Assembly (NCBI GenBank): GCA_945912085.1
Contig: CAMEBJ010000060.1
Span: forward strand, 1 to 7,175
Length of the DNA stretch: 7,175 nucleotides
Reading direction: 5' to 3'
Source of the DNA: an uncultured Bacteroidales bacterium
GTDB lineage: Bacteria > Bacteroidota > Bacteroidia > Bacteroidales > UBA932
Shown here: positions 1 to 6,087 of the stretch, one piece after another
How the letters are laid out: the number at the start of each line of letters is the position of its first letter
Numbering within the stretch: position 1 is the first letter of the stretch
The notes under the pieces: generated by a model
Databases searched by the model: none
Told to the model about the DNA's origin: nothing
What the model saw: the letters and a program-made list of their open reading frames with translations, nothing else
Made by a program: the position numbers and the translations under genes

Positions 1-123
1 CAGTACGCAATGGGTTTTGTTTTCCAGGATCTTGAGAAAACATTGACTGATAGTGACATAGAAAAGATAATGTCAAGGTTGATGTCCATTTTCTCAGGTG
101 AGTTCGGAGCCGTCTTGAGGTAA
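1..123 (+). CDS. pheT: Phenylalanine--tRNA ligase beta subunit, C-terminal end (partial)
   Basis: The window opens inside a reading frame that gives 40 residues before TAA at 121-123. The residues include YAMGFVFQDLEKTLTD, then a helix ending FGAVLR. This matches the end of the ferredoxin-fold anticodon-binding domain at the C-terminus of bacterial PheT, where the family pattern is roughly 'YA.SF.LQD..KTLTD..I..IM..L......FGA.LR'. PheT pairs with PheS as an alpha2beta2 enzyme in the cytoplasm that charges tRNA-Phe; this domain contacts the tRNA anticodon region. Everything upstream, including the B3/B4 editing domain, lies outside the window. The next gene starts 5 bp after the stop, so the two are probably co-transcribed. 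The identification rests on a short stretch, but the motif is distinctive. Confidence 0.9.
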   Translation, partial: QYAMGFVFQDLEKTLTDSDIEKIMSRLMSIFSGEFGAVLR

Positions 124-128
124 TATCC

Positions 129-866
129 ATGCGTAGCCGTATCCTGATAGCACTCTTTCTGCTGCTTGGCATCCTTTCCTCCTGCAGGAGGGAGGGGAGG
201 ATAATTCCGCGCTCCAGGATGACTGAAATCTATGTGGAGATGTTTGTTGCGGATCAGAGAATTGCCTCTTCTCCCGAATTTAGACGGACTGCTGACACAT
301 CGTGGGTATATGAACCAATATTTGAAAAATATGGTTACAATTCCGATGATTACCGCGCGAGTGTTGCACATTATATGAAGGACCCTGACAGATATGCCAG
401 GATTCTGAGGGAGTCGGGAGCAATGATCGAGCGCCATTTGAAGGAACTTCGCAAGGAGAAAAAACGGCTGGAGATGCTGGAACAGATGAAAGAACAGGTG
501 GAGATGTTCAATCCTGAAAGGATTTACCGGATGACTTCACTCGGGAACCCTGGAATTTTCCGGGAGGACAGCGTCTCGTACTATGTGGACACTGCCGGAG
601 GAGAACTTTATTTTGACCCGAGGGAATGGATGGACACCGCCTTCTACGGTCCCGTTTTGCACGTTGACGATTCGGTTTCGGTGAGGATTGATTCGCTGAC
701 GGCTTCTTCTGACACTCAGCAGCGTGTTGATTCATTGAGGATTGCACCTGACTCGACCAAAAAGGAGCAGCCTAAAACGAAGCAAAGGGAAATAAAACAG
801 ATCAAACCTGAGAAAATGAAAATGCACAGGGGAAAAATTCCCGTGCGCGAAATTGAAGAAATATGA
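129..866 (+). CDS. DUF4296-like lipoprotein of unknown function
   Basis: Predicted 245-residue lipoprotein. Residues 1-18 form a signal peptide (Arg2/Arg4, then a Leu-rich core) ending in the lipobox LSSC, with Cys19 as the lipidated residue. Residues about 24-112 resemble DUF4296, a Bacteroidota-specific domain: IIPRSRMTEIYVEMFVAD, then a YEPIFEKYGY segment and a HYMKDPDRYARIL segment. Residues 100-125 are charged and helical, a possible coiled coil. The middle (130-180) looks globular. The tail after about 185 is rich in Ser, Asp, Lys and Gln and is probably disordered. The family's function is not known, and none is claimed here. ATG at 129 is the only start that keeps the signal peptide. 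The gene sits 5 bp after pheT, and its stop overlaps the next start as ATGA (863-866), so translation is probably coupled. Confidence 0.85.
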   Translation: MRSRILIALFLLLGILSSCRREGRIIPRSRMTEIYVEMFVADQRIASSPEFRRTADTSWVYEPIFEKYGYNSDDYRASVAHYMKDPDRYARILRESGAMIERHLKELRKEKKRLEMLEQMKEQVEMFNPERIYRMTSLGNPGIFREDSVSYYVDTAGGELYFDPREWMDTAFYGPVLHVDDSVSVRIDSLTASSDTQQRVDSLRIAPDSTKKEQPKTKQREIKQIKPEKMKMHRGKIPVREIEEI

Positions 867-2044
867 GGATAGCTGCGAAATATCTCTACCTTTCAGCAGA
901 GGATACTCCTGTCAGGAACGGTTTTGTGGAGGTTGACGATGAGGGACTCATTCTCCGGACAGGCATGGTTCCTGATCCTTCAGAGGAGGATTTGTGGATT
1001 GACGGGGCTCTCGTTCCCGGATTTGTCAATGGACATTGCCATCTGGAACTCTCCCATCTGAAGGGCAAGTTCACCAGACTTTCGGGAATGGCAGGTTTCA
1101 TTGACCAGATCAACTCATTGAGGGACAGTTCTTCAAGGGAAGAGAAAATCAGATGTCTTGAAAACTGGATGGACAGGATGTGGGACAGCGGTGTGAGTGC
1201 TATGGCCGACATCAGCAATTGTGATGACAGCTTTGCAGTCAAGGCTTCTTCTCCAATGTACACGAGGACATTCATTGAACTTTTCGGCTCGGAGCCCCGT
1301 GACTGCGATGCCGTGATGGAGGGTGCCCGCAAGTTGCTGGAGAAGGCACACCGCCGTGGCATAGACGCTTCAATAACTCCGCATTCCTGCTACACAATGA
1401 GCCCGCAGCTTCTTGGTGAAGCCGCAAGGGCCGGTCTCAGTTCAGGATTCCTGTCGTACCATTCACAGGAAAGTTCACAGGAAGAGGATATGATACGCAC
1501 AGGTACGGGTGAACTTGCCGACAACCGTAGAAAATATGGAATGAGTATGCCTCCGGTCAGGGGCACTTCCTCGTTGGAATATTTCCTTGACACCGTGGGC
1601 AATCCTGCCCCTGATGAGAACGCGCATCTTCTCCTGGTGCACAATGTTTGCCTTTGTGAGAAGGATGCCGAGGCTGCCCTTTCAAGATTCCGCAATGTAT
1701 ACTGGGCGGTGTGTCCCATGTCGAATCTATTCATTCACAACACATTGCCCCCGATTGAACTGATGAGGCGCCTCGGACTGAAGATTCTGGTCGGCACAGA
1801 TTCATTGTCAAGCAACGACGATCTTGATATGGTGAAGGAAATGTATTGCCTCCAGTCCAACTTCCCTGAGGTCAGCCTTGGGGAAATCATCAGATGGAGC
1901 ACGTTGAACGGCGCGGAGTTCCTTGGCAGGGAAAGGGAGCTGGGGTCGATTGAGGTGGGAAAAAGGCCTGGTCTCGTTGCCCTGTGCGAACTTGACTCCA
2001 ACGGAAGGCTGACAGCCTCAAGCTATTCGGAGAGGCTTGTCTGA
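863..2044 (+). CDS. Amidohydrolase-superfamily deaminase (ATZ/TRZ or aminodeoxyfutalosine deaminase-like)
   Basis: A 393-residue cytoplasmic metal-dependent hydrolase of about full length. A small N-terminal beta domain (1-50) leads into a TIM barrel. Visible active-site elements are HxH in NGHCHLELSHLKG (His58, His60), PHSCYT (His174), the HxxE pair in YHSQES (His200 as metal ligand, Glu203 as likely general base), His260 in LVHNV, CPMSN (284-288), and GTDSLSSN with the metal-binding Asp313. HxxE plus CPxSN plus GTDS is the pattern of the deaminase branch that includes S-adenosylhomocysteine/methylthioadenosine deaminases, TrzN/AtzB and aminodeoxyfutalosine deaminase. Automatic annotation often uses the last name for Bacteroidota members. 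The sequence supports hydrolytic deamination of a purine-like or related ring, but the substrate cannot be read from it. No other menaquinone gene is visible nearby. The start overlaps the preceding stop (ATGA). Confidence 0.88.
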   Translation: MRIAAKYLYLSAEDTPVRNGFVEVDDEGLILRTGMVPDPSEEDLWIDGALVPGFVNGHCHLELSHLKGKFTRLSGMAGFIDQINSLRDSSSREEKIRCLENWMDRMWDSGVSAMADISNCDDSFAVKASSPMYTRTFIELFGSEPRDCDAVMEGARKLLEKAHRRGIDASITPHSCYTMSPQLLGEAARAGLSSGFLSYHSQESSQEEDMIRTGTGELADNRRKYGMSMPPVRGTSSLEYFLDTVGNPAPDENAHLLLVHNVCLCEKDAEAALSRFRNVYWAVCPMSNLFIHNTLPPIELMRRLGLKILVGTDSLSSNDDLDMVKEMYCLQSNFPEVSLGEIIRWSTLNGAEFLGRERELGSIEVGKRPGLVALCELDSNGRLTASSYSERLV

Positions 2045-2068
2045 AACTTTCCCTAAAGGTTTTGCAGT

Positions 2069-2830
2069 ATGTTGAGATTCAGTGACATAGTCTTTGGTCC
2101 TATCCACAGCAGACGATTGGGCTCGTCCCTGGGAATAAACCTTCTTCCCCCGGACGGCAAACTTTGCAATTTCGACTGCATTTACTGTGAGTGCGGCTGG
2201 AACCGTGACGGGCGTACCCTCAAGCCCGTGCTCCCGGGTTCCGATGATGTTCATCAGGCACTTGAAGCGAAACTTAAGGACCTTTCTGCCTCCGGAGTAC
2301 GGGTGGATTCCATCACCTTCTCCGGCAACGGTGAGCCTACGCTCAACCCCGAATTTGCTGAAATTGTAGAAAAAGTATTGAATCTCAGGAATATATATAT
2401 ACCTTTGGCGAAAGTATCGGTTTTTACCAACGCGACGACGATTTCAGACGCCAGCATCAGGGAGGCGTTGAAAAAAGTTGACAACCCTATTTTGAAGATC
2501 GATGCCTGCTCAGACAAGGGAGTTTTTGCGGTGAACCGCCCCTCGGGTGCCTACAGCCTCGATGAGGTTGTACGGAATATGAAATATTTTGAAGGAAATT
2601 TTGTCCTCCAGACGATGTTCCTGCGATATGGTGAAACGGATCTGACACATAGGGAATGCCTGGAGAAATGGATGGAACTGGTGCGACAGGTGAGGCCGAG
2701 GGAGATAATGGCATATACGATTGACCGGGAGACACCCGACAAGAATCTTTCAAAGTGCACGATATCTGAAATTGAGGAATATACTGAACCTCTCAGAAAG
2801 GAAGGGTTCAATATCCAGATAAGAGGATGA
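2069..2830 (+). CDS. Radical SAM protein, COG0731-like
   Basis: A 253-residue radical SAM enzyme. The N-terminus FGPIHSRRLGSSLGINLLPP is a hallmark of the COG0731 group (Fe-S oxidoreductases distantly related to the wybutosine enzyme TYW1). The cluster-binding motif is CxxxCxxC at Cys33, Cys37 and Cys40, followed at once by Cys42 (CIYCECGWN). The SAM-binding 'GGE'-like element is SGNGEPTLNPEF (85-96), and VFTNAT (118-123) forms a later barrel strand. YTIDRETPDKNLSKCT (216-231) is also typical of the group. No FMN-binding flavodoxin domain is present, unlike many TYW1 proteins, and the length suits the short bacterial form. The reaction catalysed by this group in Bacteroidota is not established. 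It lies 24 bp after the amidohydrolase gene, and its stop overlaps a tiny frame leading to deoC. Confidence 0.88.
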   Translation: MLRFSDIVFGPIHSRRLGSSLGINLLPPDGKLCNFDCIYCECGWNRDGRTLKPVLPGSDDVHQALEAKLKDLSASGVRVDSITFSGNGEPTLNPEFAEIVEKVLNLRNIYIPLAKVSVFTNATTISDASIREALKKVDNPILKIDACSDKGVFAVNRPSGAYSLDEVVRNMKYFEGNFVLQTMFLRYGETDLTHRECLEKWMELVRQVRPREIMAYTIDRETPDKNLSKCTISEIEEYTEPLRKEGFNIQIRG

Positions 2831-2856
2831 AAATGAATATATATTATATTTTATGA
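2827..2856 (+). other. Nine-codon minicistron bridging the radical SAM gene and deoC (putative)
   Basis: A reading frame of nine codons (peptide MKMNIYYIL) starts in an ATGA overlap with the radical SAM stop (2827-2830) and ends in a second ATGA overlap with the deoC start (2853-2856). The DNA is almost entirely A and T after 2830. The layout is seen directly; whether the frame is translated is unknown. It could let ribosomes leaving the upstream gene reach the deoC start, or it could be a chance product of an AT-rich leader, which Bacteroidota often have before start codons. Confidence 0.25.
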
Positions 2857-3746
2857 CTGATTTTTTGAAGAAATACAATTACCTTCCGTCAAAAGACAAA
2901 ATTGACGGAGACCTGACCAGGATTGCTGAGAATCTTGCCAGTGTCAGGTCGGAAAAGGCTTTGAAAGATTGTTTTTCAATGATGGATCTGACCACCTTGA
3001 AGACAAATGACACCGTGGCATCTGTGGAAAGGCTTGTGGGAAAGGTCAATGATTTTGCCAGGGAATATCCGGATTACCCTCTTCCTGCGTCTGTCTGCGT
3101 CTATCCGAATTTTGCTTCGGTTGTCAGGAGGACAAGGAAGGATTCGCAACTGCACGCTACTGTCGTCTCTGCCTGCTTCCCGTCTTCACAGAGCTTTCTT
3201 GAAGTCAAGGTGAAGGAAAGTGAGATGGCTGTTGAGCAGGGCGCTGACGAAGTGGACATCGTTCTGGCCCTCAATCATTTCCTTGTGGGAGAATATGATC
3301 AGGCAGCTGCCGAGATTGTCGCTGTGCGCCAGGCAGTTGACCGCGTTGCCGCTTCTCAGGGGCGAAAGGTCATTCTGAAGGTCATCCTTGAGACGGGTCT
3401 TCTCCAGTCCCTTGAGTCCATTGCCGCTGCATCTTTCCTCGCTATGGAGGCCGGTGCTGATTTTATCAAGACCTCCACCGGGAAAGTCGATGTGAATGCA
3501 ACCCCTATTGCGGCATACGTAATGTGTGAGTGCATCAAGGTGTTCTACGCCGCAACCGGCCGCAAGGTAGGTTTCAAACCTGCAGGAGGAATGTCAACTG
3601 CTTCAGATGCATTGTCATACTACTCAATTGTCTCAACGGTACTTGGAAAGGAATGGCTCAACAGGGATCTCTTCCGCTTCGGAGTGAGCCGTATGGCGAA
3701 CAATCTTCTTTCCGAGATAGAAGGCAGGACAGTTACTTTCTTCTAG
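2853..3746 (+). CDS. deoC: Deoxyribose-phosphate aldolase
   Basis: A class I aldolase (DERA) that reversibly splits 2-deoxy-D-ribose 5-phosphate into glyceraldehyde 3-phosphate and acetaldehyde, the last step of deoxynucleoside breakdown in the cytoplasm. Key residues are visible: Schiff-base Lys206 in FIKTSTGK, Lys242 in GFKPAGGM, and the catalytic Asp135 in ADEVDIVL. The MDLTTL segment near residue 45 is also conserved. At 297 residues it is longer than the roughly 260-residue E. coli enzyme. The difference is about 35 N-terminal residues before DLTTL, an extension I recall as common in Bacteroidota DeoC. No frameshift or missing residue is seen. It follows the radical SAM gene by 22 bp of very AT-rich sequence and is followed by a strong terminator, so it is probably the last gene of the operon. 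Confidence 0.96.
   Translation: MTDFLKKYNYLPSKDKIDGDLTRIAENLASVRSEKALKDCFSMMDLTTLKTNDTVASVERLVGKVNDFAREYPDYPLPASVCVYPNFASVVRRTRKDSQLHATVVSACFPSSQSFLEVKVKESEMAVEQGADEVDIVLALNHFLVGEYDQAAAEIVAVRQAVDRVAASQGRKVILKVILETGLLQSLESIAAASFLAMEAGADFIKTSTGKVDVNATPIAAYVMCECIKVFYAATGRKVGFKPAGGMSTASDALSYYSIVSTVLGKEWLNRDLFRFGVSRMANNLLSEIEGRTVTFF
2885..2909. repeat. Inverted repeat in the start of deoC
   Basis: Perfect 8-bp arms TCCGTCAA (2885-2892) and TTGACGGA (2902-2909) flank a 9-base spacer. The element lies 32 bases into deoC. In mRNA it would form a hairpin near the initiation region; in DNA it would be a dyad that a dimeric regulator could bind. There is no run of T after it, so it is not an intrinsic terminator. 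Confidence 0.5.
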
Positions 3747-3764
3747 GAAACGGAAAATATATGG

Positions 3765-3800
3765 AAAGCCCGCCTGGAGATGCTCCGGCGGGCTTTTTTT
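3765..3800 (+). terminator. Intrinsic terminator after deoC
   Basis: GCCCGCC (3768-3774) pairs with GGCGGGC (3787-3793). The stem continues, past one bulged T, with GGAG (3776-3779) pairing CTCC (3783-3786) round an ATG loop. Seven T residues follow directly (3794-3800), and AAA at 3765-3767 can pair with the first of them. It begins 19 bases after the deoC stop and is a strong rho-independent terminator for the upstream operon. With the T run only on the 3' side and no opposing gene, it reads as one-directional. Confidence 0.93.
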
Positions 3801-3846
3801 ATCTCCTTTCAGGAGAGATTTCGCACCAAATGGGGCGGATTTCTCC
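3801..3846 (+). other. Weak hairpins downstream of the terminator
   Basis: TCTCCT (3802-3807) pairs with AGGAGA (3811-3816) round a 3-base loop. Alternatively GGAGAGATTT (3812-3821) can pair, with G-U pairs, to GGATTTCTCC (3837-3846). The two structures share bases and exclude each other. No gene or T run goes with them. Because they lie upstream of the predicted promoter and after a strong terminator, they are probably poorly transcribed and may mean nothing. Confidence 0.3.
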
Positions 3847-3895
3847 CGGTAAGGTGGCCTCCTGAGACTGTCGGCGGGCAATATTTCTTTTTATT

Positions 3896-3916
3896 CGTGT
3901 AATATTTCTGTACACG
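3896..3916. promoter_or_regulatory. Candidate operator: CGTGTA-N9-TACACG
   Basis: Perfect 6-bp inverted arms CGTGTA (3896-3901) and TACACG (3911-3916) are separated by 9 bases. The element ends 12 bp before the predicted -7 box and covers the position where the -33 element should lie, about -46 to -26 relative to an inferred start near 3942. A dimeric protein bound here could block or aid RNA polymerase. A second sign of design is the 9-mer AATATTTCT, found at 3880-3888 and again at 3901-3909 (partly in the spacer), exactly 21 bp apart. No regulator gene is visible in the window. Confidence 0.4.
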
Positions 3917-3936
3917 GATATGTCAGGATACTTTTG
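3906..3936 (+). promoter_or_regulatory. Predicted Bacteroides-type promoter for the envelope operon
   Basis: TACTTTTG (3929-3936) matches the primary-sigma -7 consensus of Bacteroidota, TAnnTTTG, exactly. The -33 element is only approximate: TTCTG at 3906-3910 against TTTG, with 18 bp to the -7 box. Transcription would start near 3941-3944, leaving a leader of about 20 bases before the ATG at 3962. The position, after a strong terminator and right before a new run of genes, supports the call. Confidence 0.55.
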
Positions 3937-3961
3937 CTGCCGTTATTAAATTTCAAAAGCA

Positions 3962-5533
3962 ATGAAAAAGTATCTGGCATTCATTTTTGCGGCCTTGCTG
4001 CCGCTTTCCTGCACCAGACAGTCCCTGTCCGGAGATGTGCTCCCATTCAGGGGAGAAGGGATTTCCCACGGGATGATTGTGCTTGGAGGCAGGCTGGAGA
4101 ATCCTTATGTGACTGACAATGTCCGTAAGGCCTTTGCCTCACTGTATCCGACCAAGTCGGCTGACCTGGTTCGGACAACAAATCTCTATGTCAGGTTTCT
4201 CCCGAAAGACAATGACGAGTATCTGCATCTGAAGAGACTGGGTGTGGATATGCTAGACCATCCTGTGGACTACGAAATTGTCGAAGAGGGAGATTATTAC
4301 CAGGATCCGTCTGTCGGAGAAGGTGCGATAACCTGGCAGTATGCCGTTGTACCTGCCGATTTCAAATTCCCCGACATCAGGTTTGAAATCCTTGATGAAT
4401 GTTTCATTGCCGAGAACAGCATTGCCACCAAGGCACTGGAGGATGTGGATTGGGAGATGGTCGAAAGACAGTCATACATCCTCACGGGAAACGGGGATAT
4501 GGTCTGTAATCCGGTTTTCGGAACGAAGGCCGACAAGGTGCAGCCTTCGGGAAGAATCACGATTGTGGACGAGGATGCCAACGGAGGACAGCCTTTCGGA
4601 CTTGCCGGGGTAAAGGTCAGCTGCAACATTTTCGTGAAGTTCTCGAGCACATACACGGATCGTGACGGTTACTATACGATTCCGAAGAAATTTTCCTCAA
4701 ATCTCCGTTACAGGCTGATCTTCAGCAACGAGAAGGGATTCAACATCGGTTTCAATCTGATTCTTCTCCCTGCTTCAGTCTCAACTCTAGGAAAGGGTCC
4801 TGCATCCGGACAGAATTGCCTGGTGACAAGGGCCTCCGATGAGAACCTTTATCGCAGGGCCGTTGTGAACAATGCTGCCTACGAGTATTATGAGAAATGT
4901 AAGTCAATGGATATCACACCCCCTCCGGGAGATGTCAGAATCTGGATTTTCAAGGGGCTTACTGCCAGCAGCGCAATTATGGCTCATCAGGGTGCCATTA
5001 TCGAAAACAACCTCATCAGGGGTTATCTTGGGGCCTATGCTCCTCTTATACAACTTTTCCTTCCGGACATCACCATAGGCACCAAGGACAATGATTCCTA
5101 TGCTGAAATATATGATTCTGTGGTCCACGAACTGTCGCACGCCAGTCATTTTGCACAGGTCGGAAGGGAATACTGGGAACAATATATATTCTACATCGCC
5201 TCCACCTTCCTCAAGACCGGAGGTCGCACCTACGGCACCGGCGACGGTGGGTATGCCGGACATTGCGAGGTCGGCGAGATGTGGGCGTATTACCTTGAGA
5301 GTATGCTGCACAAGGAGAGATATGGCGGTCCGGTTCCTGCCTACGGAACATCCTTCTGGTTCTATCCGCAGATATTCAGATACCTTGAAGACAGGGGACT
5401 TTCCCGTCGGGACATATTTTCGGCTCTGACCGAAGAGGTCTCGGGAAGACAGGAACTTCAGGACAAGCTCGTGGCTTCGTTCCCGAAGAAGCGTGTCGTC
5501 ATAGAACAGGTCTTCAACAGATACAGACAGTAA
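3962..5533 (+). CDS. Secreted lipoprotein with regulatory-like beta domain and HExxH zinc-protease motif
   Basis: A 523-residue protein not matched to a named family. Residues 1-16 are a signal peptide ending in PLSC with Cys17; the lipobox is imperfect (Pro at -3) but usual enough for Bacteroidota. An N-terminal region (about 25-190) begins with a stretch on 'LENPYVTDNVRKAFASLYPT'. Residues about 197-257 look like a carboxypeptidase-regulatory or transthyretin-like beta sandwich (GLAGVKV, then YTDRDGYYTIP). The C-terminal region has HELSH at 389-393 in VVHELSHASHF: two zinc-binding His and the catalytic Glu390. Glu439 in EVGEMWAYYLE, 46 residues on, is the likely third ligand, as in gluzincins. 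Protease activity is inferred and the substrate is unknown. It is the first gene after the predicted promoter, and its TAA overlaps the next ATG by one base. Confidence 0.85.
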   Translation: MKKYLAFIFAALLPLSCTRQSLSGDVLPFRGEGISHGMIVLGGRLENPYVTDNVRKAFASLYPTKSADLVRTTNLYVRFLPKDNDEYLHLKRLGVDMLDHPVDYEIVEEGDYYQDPSVGEGAITWQYAVVPADFKFPDIRFEILDECFIAENSIATKALEDVDWEMVERQSYILTGNGDMVCNPVFGTKADKVQPSGRITIVDEDANGGQPFGLAGVKVSCNIFVKFSSTYTDRDGYYTIPKKFSSNLRYRLIFSNEKGFNIGFNLILLPASVSTLGKGPASGQNCLVTRASDENLYRRAVVNNAAYEYYEKCKSMDITPPPGDVRIWIFKGLTASSAIMAHQGAIIENNLIRGYLGAYAPLIQLFLPDITIGTKDNDSYAEIYDSVVHELSHASHFAQVGREYWEQYIFYIASTFLKTGGRTYGTGDGGYAGHCEVGEMWAYYLESMLHKERYGGPVPAYGTSFWFYPQIFRYLEDRGLSRRDIFSALTEEVSGRQELQDKLVASFPKKRVVIEQVFNRYRQ

Positions 5534-6087
5534 TGAAAATAAGATCACTAATAGGTGTGGCATTCCTGATGCTCGCTTGTGCTCAGGCATATGGACAAAG
5601 GTTTTCTGTCTCGACAAATGCCGTTTCTTATCTGAATCTGGGGACATTCAATGTGGAGGCGTCATACGCGGCGGCCAGACATTGGAGCGTTACGGCGGGG
5701 GCGAAATACAATCCGTTTTCTTTCAAAGGGAAAAAGGGTGAGTTCAGAAACAGGCAGCAATCGTACAATGTGGGTGTGAGATATTGGCCTTGGCACACGT
5801 TCTCGGGGTGGTGGATAGCGGCGAAAGCCCAGTATCAGGAATATAATGCCGGTGGCGTGCTTTCCGAAAGAACAGAGGAAGGCGACAGATGGGGAGGGGG
5901 AGTCACCGCCGGCTACACCTATATGGTGAATCCGAAGTTCAACGTGGAATTCGGTCTCGGATTCTGGGCCGGCGTGAAGAAATATGTTGTTTACAGTTGT
6001 CCCACCTGCGGTTTTACACTTGAATCGGGAACAAAGGCTTTTATCTTGCCAAATGAAATAGTCATCGGAGTGTCCTATGTGTTCTGA
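5533..6087 (+). CDS. DUF3575-like outer-membrane beta-barrel protein
   Basis: A 184-residue protein with a signal peptide (Lys2/Arg4, hydrophobic 6-17) probably cut after AYG at residue 21, giving a mature protein starting with Gln. Cys16 after MLA could in principle be a lipobox Cys but fits less well. The mature part alternates short amphipathic strands: VSTNAVSYLNLGTFNVEASY, WSVTAGAKYNPF, YNVGVRYWPW, WWIAAKAQYQEYN, GGGVTAGYTYMV, FNVEFGLGFW and the final IVIGVSYVF ending in Phe, as outer-membrane proteins do. A CPTCG pair (Cys156, Cys159) before the last strand followed by GTKAF is characteristic of DUF3575 as I remember it. DUF3575 genes are often found in fimbria-like surface loci of Bacteroidales, but their role is not defined. 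It overlaps the previous stop by one base (TAATG). Confidence 0.85.
   Translation: MKIRSLIGVAFLMLACAQAYGQRFSVSTNAVSYLNLGTFNVEASYAAARHWSVTAGAKYNPFSFKGKKGEFRNRQQSYNVGVRYWPWHTFSGWWIAAKAQYQEYNAGGVLSERTEEGDRWGGGVTAGYTYMVNPKFNVEFGLGFWAGVKKYVVYSCPTCGFTLESGTKAFILPNEIVIGVSYVF

Noticed and set aside
886..1362. Antisense open frame of 158 codons opposite the amidohydrolase
   Set aside because: The + strand holds the active-site motifs HxH and PHSCYT in this stretch; the antisense product is Ser-rich with no family features.
1462..1483. Direct repeat TTCACAGGAA, two copies 12 bp apart
   Set aside because: It encodes SQES-SQEE beside the active-site HxxE. The period of four codons reflects similar residues at a conserved site, not a mobile or regulatory repeat.
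863..2830. Futalosine (mqn) menaquinone gene pair, deaminase plus radical SAM
   Set aside because: The radical SAM protein has COG0731 features (SRRLG, SGNGEPTLNP), not those of MqnC or MqnE, and no other pathway gene is present, so the pathway cannot be claimed.
3530..3865. Out-of-frame + strand frame of 111 codons across the end of deoC and the terminator
   Set aside because: It runs through the intrinsic terminator hairpin and overlaps the conserved end of deoC; no start context or domain supports it.
4904..5647. Antisense open frame of 247 codons opposite the metalloprotease-like gene
   Set aside because: It lies wholly against two genes with clear signal peptides and motifs, has no recognisable domain, and its composition is that expected of a shadow frame.
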